Positions 1 through 13,359 of a stretch of DNA of 64,000 nucleotides are shown piece after piece. Both the position numbers and the translations under genes were made by a program. The DNA comes from Clusia tigrina. Its lineage: Eukaryota; Arthropoda; Insecta; Diptera; Clusiidae. Every line of letters begins with the position of its first letter. Within the stretch, counting starts at the first letter, position 1. The notes under the pieces are model-generated. The model searched no databases. It was not told where the DNA came from and saw only the letters and a program-made list of their open reading frames with translations. The DNA lies in the NCBI GenBank assembly GCA_920105625.2, contig OV050032.1:91062542-91126541 (forward strand), read 5' to 3'.

Positions 1-1640
1 TTTGTATGTCGCAAACTTTGATAGGTGTAGGACGTACCGTATAGAAGTTATGGCCGTTTGAAGTTTTCTCAGTGTTTCATTTGGGACTCAAGGGTAGCAT
101 AGCTTTGAGCAATAGCTTAAATAGACAAGACGCTCGAGTAATTTATTGTTACAAAATTTCAAGGTTTTATGACGCTCCAGTAAAAACTTACAAGCATTTG
201 TATGTTGCAAACTTTGATAGGTGTGGGACGTACCATATAGAAGTTAGGGCCATTTGAAGTTTTATCAGTGTTTGATTTGGGACTCAAGGGTAGCATAGCT
301 TTGAGCGATAGATTAGATTGGCAAGAGGCTCGAGTACTTTATTTTTATAAAATTTCAAGGTTTTATGACGCTCCAGTAAAAAGTTACAAGCATTTGTATT
401 TTGCAAACTTTCATAGGTGTAGGACGTACCGTATAGAAGTTAGGGCCATTTGAAGTTTTCTCAGTGTTTGATTTGGGACTCAAGGGTAGCATAGCTTTGA
501 GCGATAGATTAGATTGACAAGAGGCTCGAGTAATTTATTGTTACAAAATTTCAAGGTTTTATGACGCTCCAGTAAAAACTTACAAGCATTTGTATGTTAC
601 AAACTTTGATAGGTGTAGGACGTACCGTATAGAAGTTAAGGCCATTTGAAGTTTTCTCAGTGTTTGATTTGGGACTCAAGGGTAGCATAGCTTTGAGCGA
701 TAGATTAGATTGGCAAGAGGCTCGAGTACTTTATTGTTACAAAATTTCAAGGTTTTATGACGCTCCAGTAAAAACTTACAAGCATTTATATGTTGCAAAC
801 TTTGATAGGTGTAGGATGTACCGTATAGAAGTTAGGGCCATTTGAAGTTTTCTCAGTGTTTGATTTGGGACTCAAGGGTAGCATAGCTTTGAGCGATAGA
901 CTAGATTGACAAGAGGCTCGAGTAATTTATTGTTACAAAATTTCAAGGTTTTATGACGCTCCAGTAAAAAGTTACAAGCATTTGTATGTTGCAAACTTTG
1001 ATAGGTGTAGGACGTACCGTATAGAAGTTAGGGCCATTTGAAGTTCTCTCAGTGTTTGATTTGGGACTCAAGGGTAGCATAGCTTTGAGCAATAGCTTAA
1101 ATAGACAAGAGGCTCGAGTAATTTATTGTTACAAAATTTCAAGGTTTTGTGACGCTCCAGTAAAAAGTTACAAGCATTTCTATATTGCAAACTTTGATAG
1201 GTGTAGGACGTACCGTATAGAACTTAGGGCCATTTGAAGTTTTCTCAGTGTTTGATTTGGGACTCAAGAGTAGCATAGCTTTGAGCGATAGATTAGATTG
1301 GCAAGAGGCTCGAGTACTTTATTGTTACAAAATTTCAAGGTTTTATGACGCTCCAGTAAAAAGTTACAAGCATTTGTATGTTGCAAACTTTGATAGGTGT
1401 ATGACGTACCGTATATAAGTTAAGGCCATTTGAAGTTTTCTCAGTGTTTGATTTGGGACCCAAGGGTAGCATAGCTTTGAGCGATAGATTAGATTGGCAA
1501 GAGGCTCGAGTACTTTATTGTTACAAAATTTCAAGGTTTTATGACGCTCCAGTAAAAACTTACAAGCATTTGTATGTTGCAAACTTTGATAGGTGTAGGA
1601 TGTACCGTATAGAAGTTAGGGCCATTTGAAGTTTTCTCAG
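1..1640 (+). repeat. Satellite block homologous to 4.3-6.5 kb
   Basis: The monomer order and private variants of 268-1640 recur at 5128-6500 (shift 4,860), including the tttatttttataaaa variant and the aggatgtaccg variant. Positions 1-267 match 4273-4539 with a shift of 4,272. The shift changes by exactly three monomers, so this copy lost, or the other gained, three monomers (588 bp) between the first and second monomers of the block. Confidence 0.75.
1052..1247 (+). repeat. Reference satellite monomer, subtype 2
   Basis: A full-length monomer whose variable segment reads gcaatagcttaaatagac. A close relative with gcaatggcttaaatagac is seen, for example, at 9043-9238, 25134-25329 and 27483-27678. 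Subtype 2 monomers are usually followed by gtaatttattg and are common in the + blocks. In the inverted block the related form is gcgatagcttaaatag, which looks like a hybrid with subtype 3. Confidence 0.85.
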
Positions 1641-3008
1641 TGTTTGATTTGGGACTCAAGGGTAGCATAGCTTTGAGCTATAGCTTTAATTGACAAGAGG
1701 CTCGAGTACTTTATTGTTACAAAATTTCAAGGTTTTGTGACGCTCCAGTAAAAAGTTACAAGCATTTGTATATTGCAAACTTTGATAGGTGTAGGACGTA
1801 CCGTATAGAAGTTAGGGCCTTTTGAAGTTTTCTCAGTGTTTGATTTGGGACTCAAGGGTAGCATAGCTTTGAGCGATAGCTTTAATTGACAAGGCTCGAG
1901 TACCTTATTGTTACAAAATTTCAAGGTTTTATGACGCTCCAGTAAAAAGTTACAAGCATTTGTATGTTGCAAACTTTGATAGGTGTAGGACGTACCGTAT
2001 AGAAGTTAGGGCCATTTGAAGTTTTCTCAGTGTTTGATTTGGGACTCAAGGGTAGCATAGCTTTGAGCGATAGATTAGATAGACAAGAGGCTCGAGTACT
2101 TTATTGTTACAAAATTTCAAGGTTTTATGACGCTCCAGTAAAAACTTACAACCATTTGTATGTTGCAAACTTTGATAGGTGTAGGACGTACCGTCTAGAA
2201 GTTAGGGCCATTTGAAGTTTGATCAGTGTTTGATTTGGGACTCAAGGGTAGCATAGCTTTGAGCGATAGATTAGATTGGCAAGAGGCTCGAGTACTTTAT
2301 TGTTACAAAATTTCAAGGTCTTATGACGCTCCAGTAAAAACTTACAAGCATTTGTATGTTGCAAACTTTGATAGGTGTAGGACGTACCGTCTAGAAGTTA
2401 GGGCCATTTGAAGTTTGATCAGTGTTTGATTTGGGACTCAAGGGTAGCATAGCTTTGAGCGATAGATTAGATTGGCAAGAGGCTCGAGTACTTTATTGTT
2501 ACAAAATTTCAAGGTCTTATGACGCTCCAGTAAAAACTTACAAGCATTTGTATGTTGCAAACTTTGATAGGTGTAGGACGTACCGTATAGAAGTTAGGGC
2601 CATTTGAAGTTTTCTCAGTGTTTGATTTGGGACTCAAGGGTAGCATAGCTTTTAGCGATAGCTTTAATTGACAAGAGGCTCGAGTACTTTATTGTTACAA
2701 AATTTCAAGGTTTTATGACGCTCCAGTAAAAAGTTACAAGCATTTGTATGTTGCAAACTTTGATAGGTGTAGGACGTACCGTATAAAAGTTAAGGCCATT
2801 TGAAGTTTTCTCAGTGTTTGATTTGGGACTAAAGGGTAGGATAGCTTTGAGCAATGGCTTAAATAGACAAGAGGCTCGAGTAATTTATTGTTACAAAATT
2901 TAAAGGTTTTATGACGCTCCAGTAAAAAGTTACAAGCATTTGTATGTTGCAAACTTTGATAGTGTAGGACGTACCGTATAGAAGTTATGGCCGTTTGAAG
3001 TTTTCTCA

Positions 3009-3161
3009 GTGTTTCATTTGGGACTCAAGGGTAGCATAGCTTTGAGCAATAGCTTAAATAGACAAGAGGCTCGAGTAAAAAGTTACAAGCATTTGTATGT
3101 TGCAAACTTTGATAGTGTAGGACGTACCGTATAGAAGTTATGGCCGTTTGAAGTTTTCTCA
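3009..3161 (+). repeat. Satellite monomer with 42-bp deletion
   Basis: This monomer is 153 bp long. The sequence runs from ctcgagtaa straight into aaagttacaagc, missing 42 bp that normally lie between CTCGAG and the ccagtaaaaag segment. Both ends of the lost piece carry agtaa, so a microhomology-mediated deletion or replication slip explains it. One further base is missing in gatagtgtagg. The monomer is unique in the window. Confidence 0.9.
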
Positions 3162-4147
3162 GTGTTTCATTTGGGACTCAAGGGTAGCATAGCTTTTAGC
3201 GATAGCTTTAGTTGACAAGAGGCTCGAGGCTACTTTATTATTACAAAATTTCAAGGTTTTGTGACGCTCCAATAAAAAGTTACAAGCATTTGTATATTGC
3301 AAACTTTGATAGGTGTAGGACGTACCGTATAGAAGTTAGGGCCTTTTGAAGTTTTCTCAGTGTTTGATTTGGGACTCAAGGGTAGCATAGCTTTGAGCGA
3401 TAGCTTTAATTGACAAGGCTCGAGTACCTTATTGTTACAAAATTTCAAGGTTTTATGACGCTCCAGTAAAAAGTTACAAGCATTTGTATGTTGTAAACTT
3501 TGATAGGTGTAGGACGTACCGTATAGAAGTTAGGGCCATTTGAAGTTTTCTCAGTGTTTGATTTGGGACTCAAGGGTAGCATAGCTTTGAGCGATAGATT
3601 AGATAGACAAGAGGCTCGAGTACTTTATTGTTACAAAATTTCAAGGTTTTATGACGCTCCAGTAAAAACTTACAACCATTTGTATGTTGCAAACTTTGAT
3701 AGGTGTAGGACGTACCGTATAGAAGTTAGGGCCATTTGAAGTTTTATCAGTGTTTGATTTGGGACTCAAGGGTAGCATAGCTTTGAGCGATAGATTAGAT
3801 TGGCCAGAGGCTCGAGTACTTTATTGTTACAAAATTTCAAGGTCTTATGACGCTCCAGTAAAAACTTACAAGCATTTTTATGTTGCAAACTTTGATAGGT
3901 GTAGGACGTACCGTATAGAAGTTAGGGCCATTTGAAGTTTTCTCAGTGTTTGATTTGGGATTCAAGGGTAGCATAGCTTTGAGCGATAGATTAGATTGAC
4001 AAGAGGCTCGAGTAATTTATTGTTACAAAATTTCAAGGTTTTATGACGCTCCAGTAAAAACTTACAAGTATTTGTATTTGTATGTTGCAAACTTTGATAG
4101 GTGTAGGACGTACCATATAGAAGTTAGGGCCATTTGAAGTTTTCTCC

Positions 4148-6499
4148 GTGTTTGATTTGGGACTCAAGGGTAGGATAGCTTTGAGCAATGGCTTAAATAG
4201 ACAAGAGGCTCGAGTAATTTATTGTTACAAAATTTCAAGGTTTTATGACGCTCCAGTAAAAAGTTACAAGCATTTGTATGTCGCAAACTTTGATAGGTGT
4301 AGGACGTACCGTATAGAAGTTATGGCCGTTTGAAGTTTTCTCAGTGTTTCATTTGGGACTCAAGGGTAGCATAGCTTTGAGCAATAGCTTAAATAGACAA
4401 GACGCTCGAGTAATTTATTGTTACAAAATTTCAAGGTTTTATGACGCTCCAGTAAAAACTTACAAGCATTTGTATGTTGCAAACTTTGATAGGTGTAGGA
4501 CGTACCGTATAGAAGTTAGGGCCATTTGAAGTTTTATCAGTGTTTGATTTGGGACTCAAGGGTAGCATAGCTTTGAGCGATAGCTTTAATTGACAAGAGG
4601 CTCGAGTACTTTATTGTTACAAAATTTCAAGGTTTTGTGACGCTCCAGTAAAAAGTTACAAGCATTTGTATATTGCAAACTTTGATAGGTGTAGGACGTA
4701 CCGTATAGAAGTTAGGGCCATTTGAAGTTTTCAGAGTGTTTGATTTTTGACTCAAGGGTAGCATAGCTTTGAGCGATAGATTAGATTGGCAAGAGGCTCG
4801 AGTACTTTATTGTTACAAAATTTCAAGGTTTTATGACGCTCCAGTAAAAAGTTACAAGCATTTGTATGCTGCAAAATTTGATAGGTGTAGGACGTACCGT
4901 ATAGAAGTTAGGGCCATTTGAAGTTTTATCAGTGTCTGATTTGGGACTCAAGGGTAGCATATCTTTGAGCGATAGCTTTAATTGGCAAGAGGCTCGAGTA
5001 CTTTATTGTAACAAAATTTCAAGGTTTTCTGACGCTCCAGTAAAAAGTTACAAGCATTTGTATATTGCAAACTTTAATAGGTGTAGGACGTACCGTATAG
5101 AAGTTACGGCCATTTGAAGTTTTCTCAGTGTTTGATTTGGGACTCAAGGGTAGCATAGCTTTGAGCGATAGATTAGATTGGCAAGAGGCTCGAGTACTTT
5201 ATTTTTATAAAATTTCAAGGTTCTATGACGCTCCAGTAAAAAGTTACAAGCATTTGTATGTTGCAAACTTTCATAGGTGTAGGACGTACCGTATAGAAGT
5301 TAGGGCCATTTGAAGTTTTCTCAGTGTTTGATTTGGGACTCAAGGGTAGCATAGCTTTGAGCGATAGATTAGATTGACAAAAGGCTCGAGTAATTTATTG
5401 TTACAAAATTTCAAGGTTTTATGACGCTCCAGTAAAAACTTGAAAGCATTTGTATGTTGCAAACTTTGATAGGTGTAGGACGTACCGTATAGAAGTTAAG
5501 GCCATTTGAAGTTTTCTCAGTGTTTGATTTGGGACTCAAGGGTAGCATAGCTTTGAGCGATAGATTAGATTGGCAAGAGGCTCGAGTACTTTATTGTTAC
5601 AAAATTTCAAGGTTTTATGACGCTCCAGTAAAAACTTACAAGCATTTGTATGTTGCAAACTTTGATAGGTGTAGGATGTACCGTATAGAAGTTAGGGCCA
5701 TTTGAAGTTTTCTCAGTGTTTGATTTGGGACTCAAGGGTAGCATAGCTTTGAGCGATAGATTAGATTGACAAGAGGCTCGAGTAATTTATTGTTACAAAA
5801 TTTCAAGATTTTATGACGCTCCAGTAAAAAGTTACAAGCATTTGTATGTTGCAAACTTTGATAGGTGTAGGACGTACCGTATAGAAGTTAGGGCCATTTG
5901 AAGTTTTCTCAGTGTTTGATTTGGGACTCAAGGGTAGCATAGCTTTGAGCAATAGCTTAAATAGACAAGAGGCTCGAGTAATTTATTGTTACAAAATTTC
6001 AAGGTTTTGTGACGCTCCAGTAAAAAGTTACAAGCATTTCTATATTGCAAACTTTGATAGGTGTAGGACGTACCGTATAGAACTTAGGGCCATTTGAAGT
6101 TTTCTCAGTGTTTGATTTGGGACTCAAGAGTAGCATAGCTTTGAGCGATAGATTAGATTGGCAAGAGGCTCGAGTACTTTATTGTTACAAAATTTCAAGG
6201 TTTTATGACGCTCCAGTAAAAAGTTACAAGCATTTGTATGTTGCAAACTTTGATAGGTGTATGACGTACCGTATAGAAGTTAAGGCCATTTGAAGTTTTC
6301 TCAGTGTTTGATTTGGGACTCAAGGGTAGCATAGCTTTGAGCGATAGATTAGATTGGCAAGAGGCTCGAGTACTTTATTGTTACAAAATTTCAAGGTTTT
6401 ATGACGCTCCAGTAAAAACTTACAAGCATTTGTATGTTGCAAACTTTGATAGGTGTAGGATGTACCGTATAGAAGTTAAGGCCATTTGAAGTTTTCTCA
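4148..6499 (+). repeat. 12-monomer satellite block, copy 1 (shift 9,212)
   Basis: Exactly 12 monomers (2,352 bp) that recur at 13360-15711. Every landmark has the same shift of 9,212 bp, which is 47 x 196. Shared private variants include a gattttt-gactc monomer near 4740, the tgtctgatttggg monomer at 4932, a tttatttttataaaa monomer at 5128 and the gactcaagagtagc monomer at 6108. Homology extends a little upstream (taccatatag at 4111 and 13323). Confidence 0.85.
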
Positions 6500-9434
6500 G
6501 TGTTTGATTTGGGACTCAAGGGTAGCATAGCTTTGAGCGATAGATTAGATTGACAAGAGGCTCGAGTAATTTATTGTTACAAAATTTCAAGGTTTTATGA
6601 CGCTCCAGTAAAAACTTACAAGCATTTGTATGTTGCAAACTTTGATAGGTGTAGGACGTACCGTATAGAAGTTAGGGCCATTTGAAGTTTTCTCAGTGTT
6701 TGATTTCACTCAAGGGTGGCATAGCTTTGAGCGATAGCTTTAATTGACAAGAGGCTCGAGTACTTTATTGTTACAAAATTTCAAGGTTTTGTGACGCTCC
6801 AGTAAAAAGTTACAAGCATTTCTAGATTGCAAACTTTGATAGGTGTAGGACGTACCGTATAGAACTTAGGGCCATTTGAAGTTTTCTCAGTGTTTGATTT
6901 GGGACTCAAGAGTAGCATAGCTTTGAGCGATAGATTAGATTGGCAAGAGGCTCGAGTACTTTATTGTTACAAAATTTCAAGGTTTTATGACGCTCCAGTA
7001 AAAAGTTACAAGCATTTGTATGTTGCAAACTTTGATAGGTGTAGGACGTACCGTATAGAAGTTAGGGCCATTTGAAGTTTTATCAGTGTTTGATTTGGGA
7101 CTCAAGGGTAGCATAGCTTTGAGCAATAGCTTAAATAGACAAGAGGCTCGAGTAATTTATTGTTACAAAATTTCAAGGTTTTATGACGCTCCAGTAAAAA
7201 CTTACAAGCATTTGTATGTTGCAAACTTTGATAGGTGTAGGACGTACCGTATAGAAGTTAGGGCCATTTGAAGTTTTCTCAGTGTTTGATTTGGGACTCA
7301 AGGGTAGCATAGCTTTGAGCGATAGATTAGATTGACAAGAGGCTCGAGTAATTTTATGTTACAAAATTTCAAGGTTTTATGACGCTCCAGTAAAAACTTA
7401 CAAGCATTTGTATGTTGCAAACTTTGATAGGTGTAGGACGTACCGTATAGAAGTTAAGGCCATTTGAAGTTTTCTCAGTGTTTGATTTGGGACTCAAGGG
7501 TAGCATAGCTTTGAGCGATAGATTAGATTGGCAAGAGGCTCGAGTACTTTATTGTTAAAAAATTTCAAGGTTTTATGACGCTCCAGTAAAAACTTACAAG
7601 CATTTGTATGTTGCAAACTTTGATAGGTGTAGGACGTACCGTAGAGAAGTTAGGGCCATTTGAAGTTTTCTCAGTGTTTGATTTGGGACTCAAGGGTGGC
7701 ATAGCTTTGAGCGATAGCTTTAATTGACAAGAGGCTCGAGTACTTTATTGTTACAAAATTTCAAGGTTTTGTGACGCTCCAGTAAAAAGTTACAAGCATT
7801 TCTATATTGCCAACTTTGATAGGTGTAGGACGTACCGTATAGAACTTAGGGCCATTTGAAGTTTTCTCAGTGTTTGATTTGGGACTCAAGAGTAGCATAG
7901 CTTTGAGCGATAGATTAGATTGGCAAGAGGCTCTAGTACTTTATTGTTACAAAATTTCAAGGCTTTATGACGCTCCAGTAAAAAGTTACAAGCATTTGTA
8001 TGTTGCAAACTTTCATACGTGTAGGACGTACCGTATAGAAGTTAGGGCCATTTGAAGTTTTATCAGTGTTTGATTTGGGACTCAAGGGTAGCATAGCTTT
8101 TAGCGATAGCTTTAATTGGCAAGAGGCTCGAGTACTTTATTGTTAAAAAATTTCAAGGTTTTATGACGCTCCAGTAAAAAGTTACAAGCATTTGTATGTT
8201 GCAAACTTTGATAGGTGTAGGACGTACCGTATAGAAGTTAGGGCCATTTGAAGTTTTATCAGTGTTTCATTTGGGACTCAAGGGTAGCATAGCTTTGAGC
8301 GATAGATTAAATTGGCAAGAGGCTCGAGTACTTTATAGTTACAAAATTTCAAGGCTTTATGACGCTCCAGTAAAAAGTTACAAGCATTTGTATGTTGCAA
8401 ACTTTCATACGTGTAGGACGTACCGTATAGAAGTTAGGGCCATTTGAAGTTTTATCAATGTTTGATTTGGGACTCAAGGGTAGCATAGCTTTTAGCGATA
8501 GCTTTAATTGACAAGAGGCTCGAGTACTTTATTGTTACAAAATTTCAAGGTTTTATGACGCTCCAGTAAAAAGTTACAAGCATTTGTAGGTTGCAAACTT
8601 TGATAGGTGTAGGACGTACCGTATAGAAGTTAGGGCCATTGAAAGTTTTCTCAGTGATTGATTTGGGACTCAAGGGTAGCATAGCTTTGAGCGATAGATT
8701 AGATTGGGAAGAGGCTCGAGTACTTTATTGTTACAAAATTTCAAGGTTTTATGACGCTCCAGTAAAAACTTACAACCATTTGTATGTTGCAAACTTTGAT
8801 AGGTGTAGGACGTACCGTATAGAAGTTAAGGCCATTTGAAGTTTTCTCAGTGGATTTGGGACTCAAGGGTAGCATAGCTTTGAGCAATAGCTTAAATAGA
8901 CAAGAGGCTCGAGTAATTTATTGTTACAAAATTTCAAGGTTTTATGACGCTCCAGTAAAAAGTTACAAGCATTTGTATGTTGCAAACTTTGATAGGTGTA
9001 GGACGTACCGTATAGAAGTTAGGGCCATTTGAAGTTTTCTCAGTGTTTGATTTGGGACTCAAGGGTAGCATAGCTTTGAGCAATGGCTTAAATAGACAAG
9101 AGGCTCGAGTAATTTATTGTTACAAAATTTCAAGGTTTTATGACGCTCCAGTAAAAAGTTACAAGCATTTGTATGTTGCAAACTTTCATACGTGTAGGAC
9201 GTACCGTATAGAAGTTAGGGCCATTTGAAGTTTTATCAGTGTTTGATTTGGGACTCAAGGGTAGCATAGGTTTTAGCGATAGCTTTAATTGACAAGAGGC
9301 TCGAGTACTTTATTGTTACAAAATTTCAAGGTTTTATGACGCTCCAGTAAAAAGTTACAAGCATTTGTATGTTGCAAACTTTGATAGGTGTAGGACGTAC
9401 CGTATAGAAGTTAGGGCCATTTGAAGTTTTCTCA

Positions 9435-9630
9435 GTGTTTGATTTGGGACTCAAGGGTAGCATAGCTTTGAGCGATAGATTAGATTGGCAAGAGGCTCGA
9501 GTACTTTATTGTTACAAAATTTCAAGGTTTTATGACGCTCCAGTAAAAAGTTACAAGCATTTGTATGTTGCAAACTTTGATAGGTGTAGGACGTACCGTA
9601 TAGAAGTTAGGGCCATTTGAAGTTTTATCA
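9435..9630 (+). repeat. Reference satellite monomer, subtype 1
   Basis: A full-length 196-bp monomer of the commonest subtype, marked by gcgatagattagattgg before caagaggctcgag. Within the subtype, TTGG tends to go with gtactttatt and TTGA with gtaatttatt downstream of CTCGAG, so two linked haplotypes exist. The complement carries AATAAA (tttatt on this strand) just after CTCGAG. The phase was chosen at the gtgtttgattt landmark for convenience; it is not a biological boundary. Confidence 0.9.
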
Positions 9631-9826
9631 GTGTTTCATTTGGGACTCAAGGGTAGCATAGCTTTGAGCGATAGATTAAATTGGCAAGAGGCTCGAGTAC
9701 TTTATAGTTACAAAATTTCAAGGTTTTATGACGCTCCAGTAAAAAGTTACAAGCATTTGTATGTTGCAAACTTTCATACGTGTAGGACGTACCGTATAGA
9801 AGTTAGGGCCATTTGAAGTTTTATCA

Positions 9827-10022
9827 GTGTTTGATTTGGGACTCAAGGGTAGCATAGCTTTTAGCGATAGCTTTAATTGACAAGAGGCTCGAGTACTTTA
9901 TTGTTACAAAATTTCAAGGTTTTATGACGCTCCAGTAAAAAGTTACAAGCATTTGTATGTTGCAAACTTTGATAGGTGTAGGACGTACCGTATAGAAGTT
10001 AGGGCCATTTGAAGTTTTCTCA
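9827..10022 (+). repeat. Reference satellite monomer, subtype 3
   Basis: A full-length monomer whose variable segment reads gcgatagctttaattgac, here preceded by gctttta instead of gctttga. Some copies carry gttttgtgacg in place of gttttatgacg. Subtype 3 monomers recur at fixed places inside the HOR cassettes, so they descend from block duplications rather than from random local change. Confidence 0.85.
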
Positions 10023-11203
10023 GTGTTTGATTTGGGACTCAAGGGTAGCATAGCTTTGAGCTATAGCTTTAATTGACAAGAGGCTCGAGTACTTTATTGT
10101 TACAAAATTTCAAGGTTTTATGACGCTCCAGTAAAAAGTTACAACCATTTGTATGTTGCAAACTTTGATAGGTGTAGGACGTACCGTATAGAAGTTAGGG
10201 CCATTTGAAGTTTTATCAGTGTTTGATTTGGGACTCAAGGGTAGCATAGCTTTGAGCGATAGATTAGATTGGCAAGAGGCTCGAGTACTTTATTGTTACA
10301 AAATTTCAAGGTTTTATGACGCTCCAGTAAAAAGTTACAAGCATTTGTATGTTGCAAACTTTGATAGGTGTAGGACGTACCGTATAGAAGTTAGGGCCAT
10401 TTGAAGTTTTCTCAGTGTTTGATTTGGGACTCAAGGGTAGCATAGCTTTGAGCGATAGATTAGATAGACAAGAGGCTCGAGTACTTTATTGTTACAAAAT
10501 TTCAAGGTTTTATGACGCTCCAGTAAAAACTTACAACCATTTGTATGTTGCAAACTTTGATAGGTGTAGGACGTACCGTATAGAAGTTAGGGCCATTTGA
10601 AGTTTTATCAGTGTTTGATTTGGGACTCAAGGGTAGCATAGCTTTGAGCGATAGATTAGATTGGCAAGAGGCTCGAGTACTTTATTGTTACAAAATTTCA
10701 AGGTCTTATGACGCTCCAGTAAAAACTTACAAGCATTTGTATGTTGCAAACTTTGATAGGTGTAGGACGTACCGTATAGAAGTTAGGGCCATTTGAAGTT
10801 TTCTCAGTGTTTGATTTTGGATTCAAGGGTAGCATAGCTTTGAGCGATAGATTAGATTGACAAGAGGCTCGAGTAATTTATTGTTACAAAATTTCAAGGT
10901 TTTATGACGCTCCAGTAAAAAGTTACAAGTATTTGTATTTGTATGTTGCAAACTTTGATAGGTGTAGGACGTACCGTATAGAAGTTATGGCCGTTTGAAG
11001 TTTTCTCAGTGTTTCATTTGGGACTCAAGGGTAGCATAGCTTTGAGCAATAGCTTAAATAGACAAGAGGCTCGAGTAATTTATTGTTACAAAATTTCAAG
11101 ATTTAAGACGCTCCAGTAAAAAGTTACAAGCATTTGTATGTTGCAAACTTTGATAGGTGTAGGACGTACCGTATAGAAGTTAGGGCCATTTGAAGTTTTC
11201 TCA

Positions 11204-13163
11204 GTGTTTAATTTGGGACTCAAGGGTAGCATAGCTTTTAGCGATAGCTTTAATTGACAAGAGGCTCGAGTACTTTATTGTTACAAAATTTCAAGGTTTT
11301 ATGACGCTCCAGTAAAAAGTTACAAGCATTTGTATGTTGCAAACTTTGATAGGTGTAGGACGTACCGTATAAAAGTTAGGGCCATTTGAAGTTTTCTCAG
11401 TGTTTGATTTGGGACTCAAGGGTAGGATAGCTTTGAGCAATGGCTTAAATAGACAAGAGGCTCGAGTAATTTATTGTTACAAAATTTCAAGGTTTTATGA
11501 CGCTCCAGTAAAAAGTTACAAGCATTTGTATGTTGCAAACTTTGATAGGTGTAGGACGTACCATATAGAAGTTATGGCCGTTTGAAGTTTTCTCAGTGTT
11601 TGATTTGGGACTCAAGGGTAGCATAGCTTTTAGCGATAGCTTTAATTGACAAGAGGCTCGAGTACTTCATTGTTACAAAATTTCAAGGTTTTATGACGCT
11701 CCAGTAAAAAGTTACAAGCATTTGTATGTTGCAAACTTTGATAGGTGTAGGACGTACCGTATAGAAGTTAGGGCCATTTGAAGTTTTCTCAGTGTTTTAT
11801 TTGGGACTCAAGGGTAGGATAGCTTTGAGCAATGGCTTAAATAGACAAGAGGCTCGAGTAATTTATTGTTACAAAATTTAAAGGTTTTATGACGCTCCAG
11901 TAAAAAGTTACAAGCATTTGTATGTTGCAAACTTTGATAGGTGTAGGACGTACCGTAAAGAAGTTATGGCCGTTTGAAGTTTTCTCAGTGTTTCATTTGG
12001 GACTCAAGGGTAGCATAGCTTTGAGCAATAGCTTAAATAGACAAGAGGCTCGAGTAATTTATTGTTACAAAATTTCAAGGTTTTATGATGCTCCAGTAAA
12101 AACTTACAAGCATTTGTATGTTGCAAACTTTGATAGGTGTAGGACGTACCGTATAGAAGTTAGGGCCATTTGAAGTTTTCTCAGTGTTTGATTTGGGACT
12201 CAAGGGTAGCATAGCTTTTAGCGATAGCTTTAGTTGACAAGAGGCTCGAGTACTTTATTGTTACAAAATTTCAAGGTTTTATGACGCTCCAGTAAAAAGT
12301 TACAAGCATTTGTATGTTGCAAACTTTGATAGGTGTAGGACGTACCGTATAAAAGTTAGGGCCATTTGAAGTTTTCTCAGTGTTTGATTTGGGACTCAAG
12401 GGTAGGATAGCTTTGAGCAATGGCTTAAATAGACAAGAGGCTCGAGTAATTTATTGTTACAAAATTTCAAGGTTTTATGACGCTCCAGTAAAAAGTTACA
12501 AGCATTTGTATGTTGCAAACTTTGATAGGTGTAGGACGTACCGTATAGAAGTTATGGCCGTTTGAAGTTTTCTCAGTGTTTGATTTGGGACTCAAGGGTA
12601 GCATAGCTTTTAGCGATAGCTTTAATTGACAAGAGGCTCGAGTACTTCATTGTTACAAAATTTCAAGGTTTTATGACGCTCCAGTAAAAAGTTACAAGCA
12701 TTTGTATGTTGCAAACTTTGATAGGTGTAGGACGTACCGTATAGAAGTTAGGGCCATTTGAAGTTTTCTCAGTGTTTTATTTGGGACTCAAGGGTAGGAT
12801 AGCTTTGAGCAATGGCGTAAATAGACAAGAGGCTCGAGTAATTTATTGTTACAAAATTTAAAGGTTTTATGACGCTCCAGTAAAAAGTTACAAGCATTTG
12901 TATGTTGCAAACTTTGATAGGTGTAGGACGTACCGTATAGAAGTTATGGCCGTTTGAAGTTTTCTCAGTGTTTCATTTGGGACTCAAGGGTGGCATAGCT
13001 TTGAGCAATAGCTTAAATAGACAAGAGGCTCGAGTAATTTATTGTTACAAAATTTCAAGGTTTTATGACGCTCCAGTAAAAACTTACAAGCATTTGTATG
13101 TTGCAAACTTTGATAGGTGTAGGACGTACCGTATAGAAGTTAGGGCCATTTGAAGTTTTCTCA
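11204..13163 (+). repeat. 5-monomer (980-bp) HOR, two units
   Basis: Units 11204-12183 and 12184-13163 have the same five-monomer order: a subtype 3 monomer, a gggtaggatagc subtype 2 monomer, a subtype 3 monomer with gtacttcattg, a gttttatttggg monomer with aaaatttaaagg, and a gtttcatttggg subtype 2 monomer. The period is exactly 980 bp. A partial third unit begins at 13164 and runs into the 13360 block. Confidence 0.85.
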
Positions 13164-13359
13164 GTGTTTGATTTGGGACTCAAGGGTAGCATAGCTTTTA
13201 GCGATAGCTTTAATTGACAAGAGGCTCGAGTACTTTATTGTTACAAAATTTCAAGGTTTTATGACGCTCCAGTAAAAAGTTACAAGCATTTGTATGTTGC
13301 AAACTTTGATAGGTGTAGGACGTACCATATAGAAGTTAGGGCCATTTGAAGTTTTCTCA

